Source of the DNA: Thermoplasmata archaeon
GTDB lineage: Archaea > Thermoplasmatota > Thermoplasmata > RBG-16-68-12
Assembly: GCA_036395115.1 (NCBI GenBank)
Contig: DASWDU010000023.1
Span: forward strand, 1-64,000
Direction of reading: 5' to 3'
Length of the DNA stretch: 64,000 nucleotides
Below, piece after piece: positions 1 through 8,033 of this stretch (positions within the stretch are counted from its first letter, which is position 1; every line of letters begins with the position of its first letter). Below the pieces are notes generated by a model. The model worked only from the letters and a program-made list of their open reading frames with translations. It was not told where the DNA came from and did not search any database. The position numbers and the translations under genes were made by a program.

Positions 1-147
1 CATCCCGGTGACGTCGCAGAGGCTGTTGTCGCGGACGAACAGGTCGCCGCGGACCAGGCCGGTCATCGTCGTCGACCGCGGGCCGATCACGACGACGGAG
101 CCCTCGAACCGCTCGTCGAGCACGCCGCCGCGGAAGATGCGCACCAT
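1..147 (-). CDS. Unknown protein, N-terminal part only
   Basis: The first 49 residues of a protein whose rest lies outside the window. It begins with ATG at 147. The peptide shows short alternating segments such as GSVVVIGPRS and GDLFVRDNSLCDVTG, with Gly/Val/Asp spacing reminiscent of beta-helix or bactofilin-like repeats, but the fragment is too short to assign. An AT-rich stretch at about 183-192 (minus-strand AATTTTGAAG) lies where a TATA box would be expected. The function is not recognised. Confidence 0.6.
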   Translation of the reverse strand, partial: MVRIFRGGVLDERFEGSVVVIGPRSTTMTGLVRGDLFVRDNSLCDVTGM

Positions 148-250
148 GGAATCCTAGCTCTGCTCTATGGAGGCGAGGTTACTTCAAAATTTCGACATCT
201 CTTGTCGGGCTTGGGTTGGCGGAGACGTCGTTCGACGTCCGACGGCCGTC

Positions 251-1795
251 TCACGGTCTTCGGGCGCGAGCCCTCGCGCCTCGCGTCCACCACCACACGG
301 CAAAGCCTCCGCCACCGACCGCGATTGCGGCCGCCAGCGCCACCGCATACGGCACTCCCCCGCCAGTGGCCGCGAGGCCCGGGACGGATACCACAGACAC
401 CACAAGGGAGAAAGTCGCGGACGCGTCGGCGGCGTCGGTCACGACGAATGCAACGCGGTACCCTCCCGGTGCTGAATAGGTGTGGACGGGGTTCGCATCC
501 GAACTCGTTGCGCCGTCCCCGAACGCCCACGCGTAGCGGTACGGCGGTACCCCTCCGGTGATCGAACTCGTGAACGAGACGGTGCCGGGCTGTGCCGCGT
601 TCGTGGTGCGCGCGAAGGCTCGGACGATAAGCGGGTCGATCCCTCGGACCGCATGATACTCCCACGTTTCCGAGTTTCCATAGGCCACCACGACGCCGCG
701 CGGGTCGTACGCGAGCGCCCCCGGCGAGCTGCCGAGCGTCGTCGTGTATGAGAAGTCGGGGGAATCGGCGGACGGCATCCGCATCCAGGTCACGTCCCGT
801 GCGTCGTACCACCAGGTGTCTCGGTCGCACGATCCATCGCCGCATCCGCCGTACATCACCACGGCCCTCGCCTCGGCATCGTACTCCATCCGAAGCCCCG
901 ATCGAGCCGTCGGAGGGCTCGCGGGATGGACGTCCTTCCACGCGTAGGTTCGCGGGTCCAATGACCACGTGTCACCGAGGACCCAGCTGCCCGGATATCC
1001 TTGGTCGACGGGGGCCCCGCCGAACAGGACGATTGCGGGACCGTTCGGGTGGTACGCGATCCCGGCGTCCGAGCGAGCAGGAGGAGCGACTTCGCTCGTG
1101 ACGTTCGTCCACGTGTTCGCGGACGCGTCGTACACCCAGGTGTCGTCCAACCTCGGGCCGGAGTCTTCGGGGATTCGGAATGCGCATGAGAAGAGGAGAC
1201 CGCCGAAAAGGACGACCCGATGGGTCATGGGATCGTACGCCATGGCGTGCCCGGTGCGGGGCGACGGTGAGTCGCGCGGCGTGACGTTCGCCCATGTGTT
1301 CGCCAGCGGGTCGTACGCCCATGTGTCGTCCGCGGCGGAGATGCAATGGTCCTCGAATATCCGGATCCCTCCATGCAGGATCACCTTCTTCGAATCAGGA
1401 TCGTACACCATCGACGCCCCGACCCGCATCGGCGGAATAGGGGAGGGCGGACCAAGTCGGGTCCAGTTGTTCCGCGCTGAGTTGTACAACCACGTGTCGT
1501 TGAGGAACGGCGAGCCGCGCGTACCGCCCAGGAGCAGGGTCCCGCCGAGTTCGGGGACGTACGCGATCGCGGCTCCCCAGCCGGCCACGGGCCCGTGCGG
1601 CGGGGTGACGTTGGTCCAGTACCCGGCGCTGCTGAGCCGAGGACCAGGCCCGGCGCCATTCACGGAGGACGCGGTGCTCCAGCCGCCAAGCTCCGAGGTG
1701 CCGCTAGTGGCCCGTGGAGCGGGCAACGGTGCGGCCGCTGCCAGTAGGAACACGATTAGGACGAACGGCGGCAGGTGCCTGAGCGTGGTTTCCAC
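251..1795 (-). CDS. Exported kelch-repeat protein with PKD domain and C-terminal membrane anchor
   Basis: 514 residues, GTG start. Residues 1-30 form a signal peptide with hydrophobic core VLIVFLLAAAAPL. Residues about 70-380 hold kelch-type repeats, each with a YDP or YDA turn, a VVLFGG/VILHGG strand and a TWxYD strand, expected to form a beta-propeller. Residues about 385-470 form a PKD domain (key motif YAWAFGDG, then a VHTYSAPGGY strand). Near residues 478-500 there is one membrane segment followed by Arg-rich residues. The likely place is the outer face of the cell membrane, with a role in adhesion or surface structure. Such modular surface proteins are common in archaea; no ligand or enzymatic activity can be inferred. 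Confidence 0.85.
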   Translation of the reverse strand: METTLRHLPPFVLIVFLLAAAAPLPAPRATSGTSELGGWSTASSVNGAGPGPRLSSAGYWTNVTPPHGPVAGWGAAIAYVPELGGTLLLGGTRGSPFLNDTWLYNSARNNWTRLGPPSPIPPMRVGASMVYDPDSKKVILHGGIRIFEDHCISAADDTWAYDPLANTWANVTPRDSPSPRTGHAMAYDPMTHRVVLFGGLLFSCAFRIPEDSGPRLDDTWVYDASANTWTNVTSEVAPPARSDAGIAYHPNGPAIVLFGGAPVDQGYPGSWVLGDTWSLDPRTYAWKDVHPASPPTARSGLRMEYDAEARAVVMYGGCGDGSCDRDTWWYDARDVTWMRMPSADSPDFSYTTTLGSSPGALAYDPRGVVVAYGNSETWEYHAVRGIDPLIVRAFARTTNAAQPGTVSFTSSITGGVPPYRYAWAFGDGATSSDANPVHTYSAPGGYRVAFVVTDAADASATFSLVVSVVSVPGLAATGGGVPYAVALAAAIAVGGGGFAVWWWTRGARARARRP

Positions 1796-1883
1796 CGGCC
1801 CGACAACTCATCACTTCCCGGTTATTTGGGTCCTTCGTGTGCGCGGACGTCCGTCGGTGCACGGGCACACCGCCTATCGCTCG

Positions 1884-2840
1884 CTACGCTTGGGCTTGAA
1901 GCCACCGCTCCGCGTCGAGCGCCGCCATGCACCCGAACCCGGCGGCTGTCACGGCTTGGCGGTAGCGGAAATCATGGACGTCGCCCGCGGCGAAGACGCC
2001 GGCTGCGGAGGTTGCCGTCGAGAATCCATCGTGCGGTTGAAGGGCCACGTAGCCTCGTTCCATCTGGAGCTGTCCCTGAAAGACCTGGGTTGCGGGCGTA
2101 TGGCCGATCGCGAGGAACAAGCCTTGCACCTTCAGGTCCGAGGTCTTCCCGGTCTTCACGTGCTTGATCCGGACGCCTTCGACCTTCTGCTCGCCGAGGA
2201 CGTCGACGACTTCCGAGTCCCAAACCACTTGGATGTTCTTCGTCTTGAACAACCGATCCTGCATGATCTTGCTCGCCCGGAACGCATTCCGGCGGTGGAC
2301 CACCGTAACGGTCTTGCAGAGCTTCGACAGGTAGAGGCTCTCTTCCATTGCCGTGTCGCCGCCGCCGACCACGACGACGTCGAGACCCTTGAAGAAGAAT
2401 GCATCGCACGTCGCACAAGCGCTCACCCCACGGCCCTTGAGCCGTTCCTCGTTCGGCAGGCCGAGATACTTCGCGTTCGCGCCAGTCGCGATAACGACCG
2501 TCCGGCCCTCGTGCATCTTGTCTGTCGTCCATACCTTGAGCGGATTCGTGCGGAAATTGACTCTCGTCACGTCGTCGTCGACGAATTCCGCCTTGAATCG
2601 TTCCGCCTGCTTGCGCCATAACTCCATCAGTTCGGGTCCTTGGACGCCGGAGGGGAAGCCCGGATAGTTCTCGACGTCCGTGGTGATCATGAGCTGGCCT
2701 CCGGCGACGGCACCTGCGACGACGAGCGTCTTAAGATTCGCCCGCGTCGCGTAGATCGCCGCGGTGAGGCCTGCCGGGCCCGAGCCGATGACGATGACGT
2801 CGTATGGAGGCACGGCGGAATGAAGGTCCCGGTTCCCCAT
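1884..2840 (-). CDS. trxB: Thioredoxin reductase
   Basis: 318 residues, the normal family length. It transfers electrons from NAD(P)H through FAD to thioredoxin-like proteins in the cytoplasm. The FAD-binding motif GSGPAG is at residues 19-24, the redox-active CATC pair at Cys142/Cys145, the NAD(P)-binding GGGDTAMEE motif follows, and the C-terminal FAD motif AAGDVHD is present. The ATG at 2840 is chosen because translation in this frame further upstream has no FAD-protein similarity, and a TATA-like CCTTTAGG (2869-2876) lies 29 bases before it. It is divergent from the gene at 2901. It probably supports MsrA and the peroxiredoxin found elsewhere in the window. Confidence 0.95.
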   Translation of the reverse strand: MGNRDLHSAVPPYDVIVIGSGPAGLTAAIYATRANLKTLVVAGAVAGGQLMITTDVENYPGFPSGVQGPELMELWRKQAERFKAEFVDDDVTRVNFRTNPLKVWTTDKMHEGRTVVIATGANAKYLGLPNEERLKGRGVSACATCDAFFFKGLDVVVVGGGDTAMEESLYLSKLCKTVTVVHRRNAFRASKIMQDRLFKTKNIQVVWDSEVVDVLGEQKVEGVRIKHVKTGKTSDLKVQGLFLAIGHTPATQVFQGQLQMERGYVALQPHDGFSTATSAAGVFAAGDVHDFRYRQAVTAAGFGCMAALDAERWLQAQA

Positions 2841-2868
2841 AAGAGTTGCCCTGCGCGTCAATGCGCAA

Positions 2869-2876
2869 CCTAAAGG
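2869..2876. promoter_or_regulatory. Shared, two-way TATA-like box between trxB and the 2901 gene
   Basis: The octamer reads CCTAAAGG on the plus strand and CCTTTAGG on the minus strand. It is 25 bases before the TTG start at 2901 and 29 bases before the ATG at 2840, the spacing typical of archaeal leaderless genes in both directions. Whether both strands are used is inference. Confidence 0.5.
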
Positions 2877-2900
2877 GCACTCTCTCGTTTCCGTCGATGC

Positions 2901-4121
2901 TTGGCATCCGATCTCGATCGACTGCTCGCCCTGCTCCCGACGTTCGAACACCAGAAAGGCATTAGGCTGTTCGATGAGCTCGCGAAGGATCCCGCGAACG
3001 CGGCGCCGATCCTCCAGGAACTCCTCGCGGTCGTCTCGAACCACGACGACCCGCAGCTCCACACGCCGCACGGCATGCTGACCGTCCACGCGGGGCGGGA
3101 CCTCTTGCGACTCACGCGGCCGCCGGGAGGACTCGGCCTCCTGCGGTTCCTCGTCCTGTACAACTTCAGCCTGCAGAAACGGCCCCTGACGGCGGTCCAG
3201 GCCGAGGCGAACGCCCGCGCAGTGCCATCCGCGAAACGCGAGGACATGGAGGCCGGGTACCGGAAGGTCGTCCACGACCAGGTGGGGCCGAAGGCGGCCG
3301 CGTTGCTCGGCCGAATCGCGCTGGACCACGGCATCGAGGCGGCCGCGCATCTCGCGATCCGTACGGCCCTCGACGACTTCGGCCGTCTGGGCCACAATCT
3401 CTCCATGGCGGTCGCGTATTCCGACGTCGCTTCAGTCCTCGGGGCGCCGCGCGGCCTCACCCCGCTCGCGAACCTCGGGTACGTCCAGGCGATGGCGCTT
3501 CAGGGGGTCGCGCCGGTCGAGATCCCCGTGCTCGCGGACGCAGGCCAAGGCGAGGCGGACATGGATCGACTGTCTCGCCTCGTGGAGGAATGGGAATTCG
3601 ATCGCGTCGAGGGGATGTTGCGCGCCTTCGCCTTCGAAAGCCAGGCGGACGTCGCATATCGTCCGCTCCTTATCGCGGCGAGCGCGGACCCGGGCTTCCT
3701 CGGCCACACCCTGAGCCAGGTCAACGCCGCCCGGGTCGCCACTCGATACCTCACGCCCTCCGAGAATGCGTGGCTCCTGTGGAAACTCTACCGCACGCTC
3801 ACGACGCGATTCGGATACCCGGAGTTCCTGAGGCTCGGCGAGTCGGTGGCGAGCGGGCCGGAATCGATCCTGGCCGCCTTCGAGTCGAGCCTGCGGTACA
3901 AGTCGCCCCCCGCGGAAGAGACCGTGCGACGGGCCCTCGAGGCCGGCCTCCCGTTGGAGGATCTCCTCGCGAAGACGGTGGACTTCTACGGCCAATGGAC
4001 CGTCGGCGAGAAGGAGCACACGATCAGCTATCTGAATGCGGTCCTCCAAACCGCGAGCTTCCTTGGGAAGGATGAAGCGCTCCTCCCGCTCGCGATCGGC
4101 CTGAGCAAGTTGCCGTTTTGA
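2901..4121 (+). CDS. Unknown alpha-helical cytoplasmic protein
   Basis: 406 residues from a TTG start, chosen because the TATA-like box at 2869-2876 is 25 bases upstream and no ATG is in frame nearby. No signal peptide or membrane segment is seen. The sequence is mostly amphipathic helix with clustered histidines (NHDDPQLHTPHG near 47-58, DHGIEAAAHLAIR near 142-154, GRLGHNLS near 161-168) that could bind a metal, loosely reminiscent of helical oxidase-like proteins. I do not recognise the family. It is convergent with isocitrate lyase, ending 9 bases from that gene's end. Confidence 0.75.
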   Translation: MASDLDRLLALLPTFEHQKGIRLFDELAKDPANAAPILQELLAVVSNHDDPQLHTPHGMLTVHAGRDLLRLTRPPGGLGLLRFLVLYNFSLQKRPLTAVQAEANARAVPSAKREDMEAGYRKVVHDQVGPKAAALLGRIALDHGIEAAAHLAIRTALDDFGRLGHNLSMAVAYSDVASVLGAPRGLTPLANLGYVQAMALQGVAPVEIPVLADAGQGEADMDRLSRLVEEWEFDRVEGMLRAFAFESQADVAYRPLLIAASADPGFLGHTLSQVNAARVATRYLTPSENAWLLWKLYRTLTTRFGYPEFLRLGESVASGPESILAAFESSLRYKSPPAEETVRRALEAGLPLEDLLAKTVDFYGQWTVGEKEHTISYLNAVLQTASFLGKDEALLPLAIGLSKLPF

Positions 4122-4130
4122 TTCGCTCGA

Positions 4131-5471
4131 TCAGCCGGTTTCGGAAATCGACGGACGGGCCGAGCGCCTCGCGACCGATGTCTCGGCGGGTGCGGGTTCG
4201 TCTTGAAACTGCTCCCGTTCCGTCGAGCCTGCCATCGCGGCCGTTGACGCGTCGCCGCCCGATATGACCCGCGCGATCTCGTCGAAATACGCGGTACCGA
4301 CGAACGACTGGTGCTGGGCCGCCCGGTAGCCTTCCGCTTTCACGGCGAACTCCTCTTGCTGGAGCTCCGTGTACGCGGTCATCCCCCGCTCCTTGTAAGC
4401 CCTCGCCAGTTCGAACATCGAGAGGTTCAGGGTGTGGAAGCCCGCGAGGGTGACGAACTGGAACTTGTACCCCATGTCCGCAAGTTCTCGCTGGAACCGG
4501 GCGATCGTCCCCTCGTCGAGTTTCTTCTGCCAGTTGAACGACGAGGAACAGTTGTAAACGAGCATCTTCCCGGGGAATCGGGCGTGAATCGCATCCGCGA
4601 ACGCCATCGCCTCGTTCAAGTCCGGTCCAGAAGTCTCGCACCAGAGGAGATCCGCGTACGGTGCGTACGCGAGGCCACGTGCGATCGCCGCTTCGAGGCC
4701 GCCCCGGTACGCGTGGAATCCTTCCGGAGTCCGTTCTCCGTCGGCAACAAACGGTCGGTCCCTCGGATCCACATCCGTCGTGATGAGTCTCGCGGAATTC
4801 GAATCCGTACGCGCGATGAGGATCGTCGGCACGCCGGAGAGGTCCGCGGCGAGACGTGCGGCGACTAGTTTTTGCAGGAAGACACCGGTAGAGACGAGGA
4901 CTTTCCCTCCCAGGTGGCCGCACTTCTTCGCGCTGGCCAGTTGGTCCTCGAAATGGACGCCCGCTGCGCCCGCTTCGATCATCGCTTTCATCAGTTCGAA
5001 CGCGTTCAGCGGACCGCCGAATCCGGCCTCGGCGTCCGCGACGATTGGCGCGAACCAAAATGTGGATCTCTGGCCCGACATCGTCTGCTTCTCGTCCTCG
5101 CGCCGGAACGCGTTATTCATCCGCCGCACGAGGTTCGGCACGCTGTCCGCGGGATACAGGCTCTGGTCCGGGTACGTCTGGCCCGCGTCGTTTCCGTCCG
5201 CGGCGACTTGCCAGCCGCTCATGTAGACGGCCTGGAGGCCCGCCTGAACTTGTTGGATCGCCTGGTTTCCCGTCAGCGCCCCGAGGGCGGGCACATACGG
5301 CTCCGAGTGGAGGAGCGACCACAGCCGCTCCGCACCCATCCGCGCGAGCGTATGCTCGATGAACACCGAGCCCCGGAGTCGGATGACGTCCTCGGCCCGG
5401 TACGGTCGGACGATCCCGGCCCACCGCTCGTCCTCCTTCCAGCGCGCTTCCAACTCGCTTGCGTCAATCAT
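4131..5471 (-). CDS. aceA: Isocitrate lyase
   Basis: 446 residues. It cleaves isocitrate to glyoxylate and succinate, the first step of the glyoxylate shunt. The catalytic signature KKCGH is at 182-186 with Cys184 as the base. Also present are [24 protein letters not shown] (Mg-binding region), [20 protein letters not shown] and a NCSSSFNW segment, all in the family order. The last 35 or so residues (Ser/Arg/Glu-rich tail) exceed the usual end of the family. A purine-rich AAGGGGA lies before the ATG. No malate synthase is in the window, so the second shunt enzyme must be elsewhere or glyoxylate is used differently. Confidence 0.96.
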   Translation of the reverse strand: MIDASELEARWKEDERWAGIVRPYRAEDVIRLRGSVFIEHTLARMGAERLWSLLHSEPYVPALGALTGNQAIQQVQAGLQAVYMSGWQVAADGNDAGQTYPDQSLYPADSVPNLVRRMNNAFRREDEKQTMSGQRSTFWFAPIVADAEAGFGGPLNAFELMKAMIEAGAAGVHFEDQLASAKKCGHLGGKVLVSTGVFLQKLVAARLAADLSGVPTILIARTDSNSARLITTDVDPRDRPFVADGERTPEGFHAYRGGLEAAIARGLAYAPYADLLWCETSGPDLNEAMAFADAIHARFPGKMLVYNCSSSFNWQKKLDEGTIARFQRELADMGYKFQFVTLAGFHTLNLSMFELARAYKERGMTAYTELQQEEFAVKAEGYRAAQHQSFVGTAYFDEIARVISGGDASTAAMAGSTEREQFQDEPAPAETSVARRSARPSISETG

Positions 5472-5919
5472 GTCGGAATCCCCTTGCCCGCTCGTTCGAT
5501 GATCCTGAGAGGGCGTCGGGCGTCCGCGTGCGGTCGCTCCGCTCCTCCTCCCGCGTCCGTCTCCCGTTCCAGCGTGTGCTCATGCAGTGACCACCCGTGA
5601 CCGGCCCCGATTCCCAGGAGCCGGTCACCGAAGAACTACCGACGAGACCGCGAGGTGCGAAGATCGTTCGGAGTTCGTCCCTCCGATTCGCACGGCGGTC
5701 GACATCGCGTCCATGGGAACGACGCGCATGTCCCTACTTAACGATTCTAATCACGAGTGCACACGCTTGGCCACGATGTGACGTACAATGTGTTCACTCA
5801 TCTCGCCTGGGTCGGACGCGCTCCCTTCGGTCCCGTGATTTTCAGACGGACCATCTCGAAGTCGTCCTGAACGAGCGTTTCGTTTAAGGCTCGGGATTGC
5901 GTAGGAGAATCGAGGGACG
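5472..5919. other. Intergenic region of 448 bases with two inverted repeats
   Basis: No convincing gene is seen. It holds a hairpin with 9-bp arms GTGACCGGC/GCCGGTCAC (5597-5605 and 5620-5628). It also holds a longer-range inverted repeat, GAGTGCACAC (5755-5764) against GTGTTCACTC (5790-5799), with one mismatch. Near the right end, GTTTAAGG at about 5880-5887 is a TATA-like box for the gene at 5920. The region is divergent between isocitrate lyase and the DCC protein, so the repeats may be regulatory. Confidence 0.45.
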
Positions 5920-6309
5920 ATGTCGGCTCGCGAGTATGTGCTCCTATTCGACGGGGAGTGTGGGCTCTGCGGCGCGTTCGGTCGGTGGGTTCACGCCGCG
6001 GACCTCCGACGGCGGATCCGCATTCGGCCGGCCCAGTCGTCGCGGGAACTCTTGCGCGGCGTGCCCGACGACCAAGTGCTCGCGGTGTTCCACATGGTCG
6101 ATCCGGGAGGCCGGATCACCTCCGCCGGGGACGCGGTGCCGACCCTCATCGAAGCGTTGCCGATGGGCGTCGGCCTCGCGCGCGTCGTCCGGGGCTCGGA
6201 AGCCCTCATGGGCCGCGCGCGGCGGTCTTACCGGTTCGCTGCGCGGTTCCGGGACCGGCTCGTTTGCCGGGTGGCGCCCGCGGCGACGTCGGTGGGTTCG
6301 GGCCCGTGA
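5920..6309 (+). CDS. DCC-family (DUF393) thiol-disulfide oxidoreductase
   Basis: 129 residues, the usual size for the family. The defining N-terminal motif FDGECGLCGAFGRW carries the redox pair CxxC at residues 16-19, just after a DG pair. The remaining strands and helices fit a thioredoxin-like fold, including DAVPTLIEALP for the cis-Pro loop. Its partner is unknown. A TATA-like GTTTAAGG lies about 33 bases before the ATG. Its last 104 bases overlap the end of endonuclease IV on the other strand. Confidence 0.85.
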   Translation: MSAREYVLLFDGECGLCGAFGRWVHAADLRRRIRIRPAQSSRELLRGVPDDQVLAVFHMVDPGGRITSAGDAVPTLIEALPMGVGLARVVRGSEALMGRARRSYRFAARFRDRLVCRVAPAATSVGSGP

Positions 6310-7144
6310 CGAGCGAGCGAAGCGTTTTCAGGTTCCGCCGGTAGCCGCCCTCCTGTCCGGGGAACTCGAGGCATCCGGGGACTTCGCGGAAGCGTTCGTC
6401 GTTCACCAAGAAGCGGAACGCCTCCTTGCCGAGCTTGCCTTTCCCAATGTCCTCGTGGCGGTCCCAGTGGGACCCGAGGTCGCCGACCGAGTCGTTCAAG
6501 TGGAACGCCCGGATGCGGCTCAGCCCGACCGTCTCGTCGATCGTCCTCAGGAGAGCGTCGTATCCGTCTCGCGCGCGGAAGTCGTATCCCGCGGCGAACG
6601 TGTGGCAAGTGTCCACACAGACCCCGAGCCGGTCCGGGTGGGCGGATCCCTTGACGATCTCCGCGAGCTGCTCGAACTTCGATCCAATCACGGTGCCCTG
6701 CCCCGCCGTGTTCTCGAGGACCGCAAAGACGTCCGGGGCGTTCGCATGTTCGAACGACCAGTCGAGGCTCTCGGCCGTCGCCCGAATCGAATACGCTTCA
6801 CCTCTCCCGCCGTGGCTGGCGGGATGGAAGACGACGTCGCGGACCCCGAGAGCGTGTGCCCGATCGAGTTCCTCGACGAACGCCACGCGGCTGTAGTTGA
6901 GCGTGTTGTCATCCGGGCCGCCGAGGTTGATCAGGTAATTCGCGTGAATCACCGCACGCGCAATCCCGTTCTTCGCCATGTTCTCGCGGAAGCCCCGAGT
7001 CTCCTCTTCGGTCAGCGGCTTCGTCTTCCGAAGCATGCGCGGGCTGCGCGAGAAAATCTGGATTGCTTCGGCGCCGACCGCTCGGCCCCGTTCCGGCGCG
7101 AGGGCGATGTTCTCCGCGATCGAGACGTGTGCGCCCAGATACAT
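6206..7144 (-). CDS. nfo: Endonuclease IV (AP endonuclease)
   Basis: 312 residues. It cuts the DNA backbone 5' of abasic sites in base excision repair. The metal-binding TIM-barrel motifs appear in order: GAHVSIAENI (residues 4-13), FHPASHGG, VLENTAGQG, CVDTCHTFAAGYD, FHLNDS, GSHWDRHEDIGKGKLG and LEFPG. The catalytic domain ends near residue 280; the last 30 or so residues are Pro/Arg/Thr-rich and come from the region that overlaps the DCC gene on the opposite strand, so the tail may be a recent read-through extension. Confidence 0.95.
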   Translation of the reverse strand: MYLGAHVSIAENIALAPERGRAVGAEAIQIFSRSPRMLRKTKPLTEEETRGFRENMAKNGIARAVIHANYLINLGGPDDNTLNYSRVAFVEELDRAHALGVRDVVFHPASHGGRGEAYSIRATAESLDWSFEHANAPDVFAVLENTAGQGTVIGSKFEQLAEIVKGSAHPDRLGVCVDTCHTFAAGYDFRARDGYDALLRTIDETVGLSRIRAFHLNDSVGDLGSHWDRHEDIGKGKLGKEAFRFLVNDERFREVPGCLEFPGQEGGYRRNLKTLRSLVTGPNPPTSPRAPPGKRAGPGTAQRTGKTAARGP

Positions 7145-7204
7145 GGCGTTCCCCCGGCCCGGGAACGGCTCCGGGCGGATGAGCTTTGCCGAATCGACAC
7201 GGCT

Positions 7205-7927
7205 CTACTCGGCGGCGTACGGACCGGGGATGCGACGCGCCTTCCCGATGAGGAAGGAGAGGGTGAGCTGCTTCTCCCCCCGCGCGAACGAGTCCGCGAG
7301 TTCCTCCCATCGCCCGTCCTCGACCCATTGGCGGACCGTCGCGTCTCGGAGGAAGAGCTCGACCTCCCGCAACACTTCGAACGTCGCGACGGCCGTGTCG
7401 ACGCCCATGAACTCGACCGTGAGGCGGTTCTCCTCGAGCAGGTCCGTCATCGTGTCCTCGTAAAACGCCCAGCGCGATCCACGGCGGGTCTCCTTCCAGT
7501 GGTCCCCGTGATGGCAGCAGAAGATGAACAGCCCGCCGGGGCGCAGGGCGCGGGACGCGTGCCAGACGATCGGCGGCGACATGCAGAGGTTGCTCGTCAC
7601 CGCATCGATCGGCCCGTGGACGAATTCCGCGTACGGCGTCTTCTCGACGTCGCCCCAGACGAATTCCGCGTTCCGGACGTCCCGGATGCCCGCGTAAGCG
7701 CGGGCATGGAGGAGCTTCGCGCGATCGAGGTCCACGCCGACCACGCGGGCTCCGCCCGCCGCCGCGACGAACGCGAGTCGACCCTGTCCCGTGCCGAGAT
7801 CCAAGACGGACTTCCCGCGGAGATCTTCGTGGCGAAACTGGTCGAGGAGCATCGGCCGGAGGGCGTCGACCTCCTTTGCCGCCTCCCGCCACGGGAGCGT
7901 GCGGCTGACACGCACGACGTCCGGCAC
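7205..7927 (-). CDS. Class I SAM-dependent methyltransferase
   Basis: 240 residues with a GTG start at 7927. The SAM-binding motif VLDLGTGQGRLAF is followed by GVDLDRAKL (acidic residue that binds the ribose) and WGDVEKTPY, the typical Rossmann methyltransferase order. The substrate is unknown. The start is chosen because the sequence upstream in this frame is the complement of the aldehyde dehydrogenase gene and has no family features. It is divergent from the gene at 8034, with about 107 bases between the starts. Confidence 0.82.
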   Translation of the reverse strand: MPDVVRVSRTLPWREAAKEVDALRPMLLDQFRHEDLRGKSVLDLGTGQGRLAFVAAAGGARVVGVDLDRAKLLHARAYAGIRDVRNAEFVWGDVEKTPYAEFVHGPIDAVTSNLCMSPPIVWHASRALRPGGLFIFCCHHGDHWKETRRGSRWAFYEDTMTDLLEENRLTVEFMGVDTAVATFEVLREVELFLRDATVRQWVEDGRWEELADSFARGEKQLTLSFLIGKARRIPGPYAAE

Positions 7928-7996
7928 GGCACTCCTCGCTGCGCATCGGCCGCGCGAGATAAGAGGCCACCGGTGCGTCCGCGCCAAAGCCACACG

Positions 7997-8004
7997 CTTA
8001 TAGG
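7997..8004 (+). promoter_or_regulatory. TATA box of the aldehyde dehydrogenase operon
   Basis: CTTATAGG lies 30 bases before the ATG at 8034, so the transcript would have a leader of only a few bases. It is one of the clearest archaeal TATA boxes in the window. Confidence 0.65.
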
Positions 8005-8033
8005 TCGCGGCCCGTTCGTGGAGCGAGACGACG

